Assembly (NCBI GenBank): GCA_016712625.1
Contig: JADJQQ010000002.1
Location: forward strand, 247,501-258,688
Direction: 5' to 3'
Origin: Candidatus Competibacteraceae bacterium
GTDB lineage: Bacteria > Pseudomonadota > Gammaproteobacteria > Competibacterales > Competibacteraceae
Length of the DNA stretch: 11,188 nucleotides
The first letter of the stretch is position 1. Each line of letters begins with the position of its first letter. Both the position numbers and the translations under genes were made by a program. A model generated the notes under the pieces. It saw only the letters and a list, made by a program, of their open reading frames with translations, ran no database searches and had not been told where the DNA came from. This document shows positions 8,752-11,188 of this stretch, piece after piece.

Positions 8752-9889
8752 TCAATCGGTCTCGGGCTTAGCCGACGTTGGCAGGCCGGGGACAGCCAGC
8801 TTTCGTCACAGCGCCAGCGTTTCATCAGCATGCGCCGCAAGAGATAGGCCAGTTTCCGGCGGGACGGACTGGCGCGTGCGCCAATAATGCCTTCACTTGC
8901 TCGGTAAAGGCCGTTCCGGGTTCCCAGCCGGAATGAGCCCTCTGGATAAATCCGTCGCAAATCTCTGCAAGCTCCGCCGTGATCATAGCCGGCTACCGGC
9001 GTACCCGGAGCTGAGCGCTGGCACGGTGCGCCCGAAGGACTCCGGCGGCCGACAGCGATAACACCAGATCAAATCGCGCAAATCGTATCGCCCACGTCGT
9101 TGGCAAATAGCACGATACCATCCAGCCGCGCGCCTGAACCCGCGCTTGCAAATCAAACACAACGTTGCCGACGCGGTTCGATCCCACCATGATAAGACCA
9201 TAAATCGCCAAGCCTTGCCCTCGCGAAGCGAGGCGATTAACTCAATAATCCTCATGGCCTTGAGCCGGCTCAAGCGGCCCGGCAACGTCAGCACCAAGGC
9301 TTCGCGCAGTTGCGGATACTGCATACCAGCCGGCTAACCCAATCGCTGGCCGGTCGATGGCAACAAGGAAAAGCCGCCGGCTCACGCCGCGCTGGATCGC
9401 GGATACGATCCGCCGCTAAACGGGATAGCAACGCCGCAAATAAACGCGGGTGCGGTTCCGATACGGCGATCACGCGCTCGCCGCGCGTCATGGCGTGGCG
9501 CTATAGCGCGAAGCTGAATACAAGCCATGCACTGTGGGTAACGAAATGCCGGTCGGGTTACCACCGCGTCCATGCCTCTCCGCACCAGCCACGCAATCCA
9601 AGCTGGCAACCGCGGGCAGATACCCACGGGATGTGTCGAGCCGCTGCTCTCTCAGCCAGCGCCGCAAAGGAAGAATCAGCGCAACGTCCATGGCGATTTT
9701 CTTTCGCGCCCATGTCGAGATGTTCACTGCCCTCGCGCGGCCATTCCGGCACCAACCGCCCGCCAGCGGAAATCACACTACCGACCGCTGTCCGCGCTGG
9801 ATCCGGTCGCGCTATTTCCAATGCCGCGCTCCACGCCTCCGCCGTTCAAGGCCGACAGGAACTTGCACCACGCTCAGGCGGCGAACCAT
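8752..9889 (-). CDS. GT4 family glycosyltransferase, frameshifted
   Basis: Read leftward from ATG 9889, this is a GT-B family 4 glycosyltransferase of about 378 residues. N-terminal blocks are MVRRLSVVQV followed, after a break, by LNGGGVERG (about 9850-9825), the donor-domain glycine loop, and ISAGGRLVPE (about 9770-9740). Next are VTTVHGLYSASRYSA (about 9545-9495), MTRGERVIAVSE (about 9491-9456), LVLTLPGRLSRLKG (about 9294-9255), IYGLIMVGSNRVG (about 9205-9165), YDLVLSLS, PESFGRTV (about 9045-9022) with the E-x7-E site, and a broken GVPVAGYDHGGVAEI (about 9010-8965). The C-terminus ends AKPETD with TGA at 8754-8752. It overlaps the 3' end of the ELM1 gene by 16 bases, so the two are probably co-translated. 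PESFGRTVLEALS is the usual GT4 motif, so the family call is firm, but not the sugar. Confidence 0.85.
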
Positions 9890-10816
9890 CGCGGGAAGCT
9901 CCAGCGGGCGCGGCGGTTTCGACCTCATCGAAAAGAGTCCCCGATGGCCGGGAACAGCGGGGCCGTTGCCGCCAGTGACTGAAGGGCGTTACCCACCCTT
10001 GAGCAGCCAATCCATCAATCCCCGACCAATGCGATTTTGCTGCTTCCCGGCTGGTAGAAAACGAGCCGGCACACCCACGCGAGCGCCGGCGGTCAGCGCC
10101 TCGTAAACCAGCTCGATACGCTATCGGCGAAAATGCGCCATACCTGAGCGGCTTGCGCAAATTGCGCCAGCAACCAGATCCGGGCCGGTTTCCGTCGCTG
10201 GGATGACTGTCAGCGCGCCATTCAAGGTCAGACGCCAAGCCGCTTGGAAAGGGAGTCGGGGTGCGACGCGATGTCGTCAAAATCCATCAATATCCCCGCC
10301 GTGGTGGCCAGGATGGCGGCAATCTGGCGATAGAGGCTGGTTTCGTCCCACCCAAAAGTGGGCCGACGTTATCGATCAGAAATAACCTCGATCAAGTTGC
10401 AAGTCGAGGCGGGTCGAATACGGTTGAGAGCGCCGCGAGTGGTCCGAATACATTAGCGCGGGTCGGCGGCAGATCATGTTCAGGGGATCAGGCGCACAGA
10501 TCGAAGCAGCCCAGGGGCAAACTGGGCCGCATCAGCACCACCTTGCCATCCCGCCGGCGGCAGGCCGCCAACAAGGAAAATGGGTTTTGATGGCCAGCCC
10601 CCCTGCCTTTTGTCTGGCGACCGAATCCCGCCAGGCGGTAGATTTGCACAGCCAAGGAGCAACCGCCAATAACGCATTCTGGCTGTCGGCTGCGGACTCC
10701 AAGGTGATGCTTTCCACCGACCCCGCCATCGGTTCAGCGCCTCACCAATCCTCGACTTTGGTTGTCATGTCCCGGCCTTGCTATCGCTGAACCGCCCAGA
10801 TGACGAGTGGCGACAC
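9874..10816 (-). CDS. ELM1 family (DUF1022) putative glycosyltransferase, frameshifted
   Basis: Read leftward, this is a protein of about 314 residues that matches my memory of the bacterial 'mitochondrial fission ELM1 family' (DUF1022, ELM1/GtrOC1). Blocks in order: SPLVIWAV then DSKAGHDNQSRGL (about 10790-10745, crossing one break), the family's N-terminal DGKxGHxxQ-type motif; FLVGGLPPAGWQ (about 10580-10545); FDLCA (about 10505-10490) and PEHDLPPTRANV (about 10484-10449); TTRGALNRIRP (about 10445-10410); GPTFGWDETSLYRQIAAIL (about 10354-10298); VIPATETGPDLVAGAI (about 10205-10158); and AQVWRIFADSVS then ELVYEALTAGARVGV (about 10143-10070). GTG 10816 is the best start but lacks a clear Shine-Dalgarno site. 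The stop at 9876-9874 overlaps the next GT4 gene. Bacterial members have no assigned substrate as far as I know; a place among LPS glycosyltransferases fits a GT-B-like sugar transferase. Confidence 0.75.
9899..9902 (-). promoter_or_regulatory. Ribosome binding site of the leftward GT4 gene
   Basis: GGAG sits nine bases before ATG 9889 on the minus strand, an ideal spacing. It lies within the last codons of the ELM1 gene and supports this start over in-frame alternatives. Confidence 0.5.
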
Positions 10817-10833
10817 CGGCGTTTTTCGCCCGG
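10816..10833 (-). other. Small hairpin at the presumed start of the ELM1 gene
   Basis: On the minus strand CCGGGCG, a five-A loop and CGCCGG can pair with one bulged G. The 3' arm touches the proposed GTG start, so it could mask initiation, or the true start may lie elsewhere. With so many base errors nearby I treat this as a note only. Confidence 0.25.
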
Positions 10834-10849
10834 CTCTGGAAGTGAAAAA

Positions 10850-11057
10850 TCAATTCACCAATTCTGGATCGACGCCGCAGTACGGGCGTTTCGCTTTGCC
10901 AGTAGTTTCAATCGGCTAGATAAACCTTGGGGTGCGAGCACCACTGCATCATCTACGGCATCCGGGCAAGACAACGGCAGATCCGGCGCGGATCCGCCAG
11001 TAGTCTTTTGGGCGTTGGGCTGAGCCTTGCTGGAGGCGGCGGCGGAATGTTCATTTA
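10850..11057 (-). CDS. Small zf-CHCC zinc-finger protein, frameshifted
   Basis: A small protein of about 68 residues is recovered leftward across three frames: NEHSAAASSKAQPNAQK, then DLPLSCPDA (about 10969-10943), MMQWCSHPKVYL (about 10937-10902), and PIETTGKAKRPYCGVDPELVN (about 10903-10853) with TGA at 10852-10850. This is the zf-CHCC family, known from NDUFS6-like proteins and small bacterial proteins of 60-75 residues, whose core is Cys, HPxVYLPI, and CPYCG with a Tyr after it. One zinc ligand reads Arg (RPYCG for CPYCG), one base change. AGGAG at 11071-11067 lies nine bases before an ATA at 11057 that may be a damaged ATG, and twelve before ATG 11054. It lies between ilvE and the ELM1 gene; I recall such a gene after ilvE in several proteobacterial LPS loci. 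Its role in the locus is unknown to me. Confidence 0.75.
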
Positions 11058-11066
11058 TAGGTCGTT

Positions 11067-11071
11067 CTCCT
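11067..11071 (-). promoter_or_regulatory. Ribosome binding site of the zf-CHCC gene
   Basis: AGGAG on the minus strand, followed by AA, is the strongest Shine-Dalgarno site seen in the window. It fixes the start of the small zinc-finger gene to the region 11054-11057. Confidence 0.6.
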
Positions 11072-11096
11072 GATTTTATTTATGGACAAGGACGAT

Positions 11097-11120
11097 AAAG
11101 AAAGTGGTCATGAAAGACCA
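11097..11120 (-). terminator. Possible weak terminator after ilvE
   Basis: On the minus strand TGGTC, a six-base loop and GACCA (11120-11105) form a five-base-pair stem followed by the T-rich CTTTCTTT. The stem is short and the T run broken, so termination would be partial at best; the zinc-finger gene follows about 40 bases later. Confidence 0.3.
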
Positions 11121-11141
11121 AGACAAGGCGCGGCTTTTAGG

Positions 11142-11188
11142 TCAAACCCGTGTCAGCCATTCACGTACTGATCGCGACGGCCGTGCAC
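11142..11188 (-). CDS. ilvE: Branched-chain amino acid aminotransferase, C-terminal fragment
   Basis: The last 47 bases, read leftward, encode VHGRRDQYVN and then, after restoring one lost base in AAT(T)GG, WLTRV and a TGA stop at 11144-11142. The pattern VHGRxxxYxxWLTxV matches the C-terminus of many proteobacterial IlvE proteins, PLP-dependent fold-type IV enzymes that make the last step of valine, leucine and isoleucine synthesis in the cytoplasm. The fragment is short, so the call rests on this tail plus the following zf-CHCC gene, a neighbour I recall for ilvE in several proteobacteria. The rest of the gene lies outside the window. Confidence 0.6.
   Translation of the reverse strand, partial: ARPSRSVREWLTRV

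Noticed and set aside
9222..9234. CTCGC-GAA-GCGAG palindrome as a regulatory hairpin
   Set aside because: It falls inside the leftward GT4 coding sequence just after LPGRLSRLKG, in codons for a Ser-Leu-Arg stretch; it is short and has no T run.
9310..9978. A 222-codon rightward open frame, one of the longest single frames in the window
   Set aside because: It is antisense to a clearly recognisable GT4 gene whose motifs cover the same interval; the composition is low in hydrophobic residues and typical of a GC-rich shadow frame.
1..11188. A CRISPR array, transposon, tRNA or novel defence system
   Set aside because: I saw no regularly spaced direct repeats, transposase motifs, terminal inverted repeats, cloverleaf sequences or defence-type domains. 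The fragmentary frames are explained by LPS genes with indels.

Overview
This window is a lipopolysaccharide (LPS) core and glycosyltransferase locus from a Gram-negative bacterium, most likely a beta- or gammaproteobacterium. The evidence is a lipid A acyltransferase tail at the left edge, two heptosyltransferase-type GT9 genes, a WaaE-type GT2, an O-antigen ligase and three GT4 glycosyltransferases. At the right edge, an ilvE tail is followed by a small zf-CHCC zinc-finger gene, a neighbourhood I recall from proteobacterial LPS loci. The DNA is GC-rich. I cannot name the genus from the sequence.

Layout, left to right: lpxL tail (+), GT9 (+), GT2 (-), GT4 (+), O-antigen ligase (-), GT9 (-), asparagine synthetase-like gene (+), GT4 (+), GT4 (-), ELM1-family protein (-), zf-CHCC protein (-), ilvE tail (-). 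There are five likely transcription units: lpxL-GT9 rightward; GT2 alone leftward; GT4 alone rightward; GT9-ligase leftward with overlapping ends; asnB-GT4 rightward; and ilvE-zf-ELM1-GT4 leftward with short gaps or overlaps (the first of these starts outside the window, so it is only partly seen). Two divergent gaps, near 2072-2221 and 5581-5743, are the places to expect promoters.

The dominant property of the window is that almost every gene is broken into short frames. Each protein can be followed end to end only by moving between frames many times. The breaks occur on both strands and inside the most conserved motifs; typical lesions are one-base losses, often in a short run, plus scattered missense changes. 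The lengths recovered this way match intact family members. I read this mainly as uncorrected error-prone sequence (a noisy long read or unpolished contig) over an originally intact locus. Wholesale gene decay is the less likely alternative. Gene limits below are therefore approximate, and most long single-frame open frames here are chance frames or pieces of genes.

Functionally, LpxL acylates lipid A at the inner membrane. The GT9, GT2 and GT4 enzymes build the core or a polymer on the cytoplasmic face, and the ligase joins polymer to the lipid A-core on the periplasmic side. The AsnB-like enzyme may amidate a sugar acid or another precursor. The ELM1-family protein is a putative glycosyltransferase of unknown specificity. 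I found no rRNA, tRNA, CRISPR array, insertion sequence or other mobile element.
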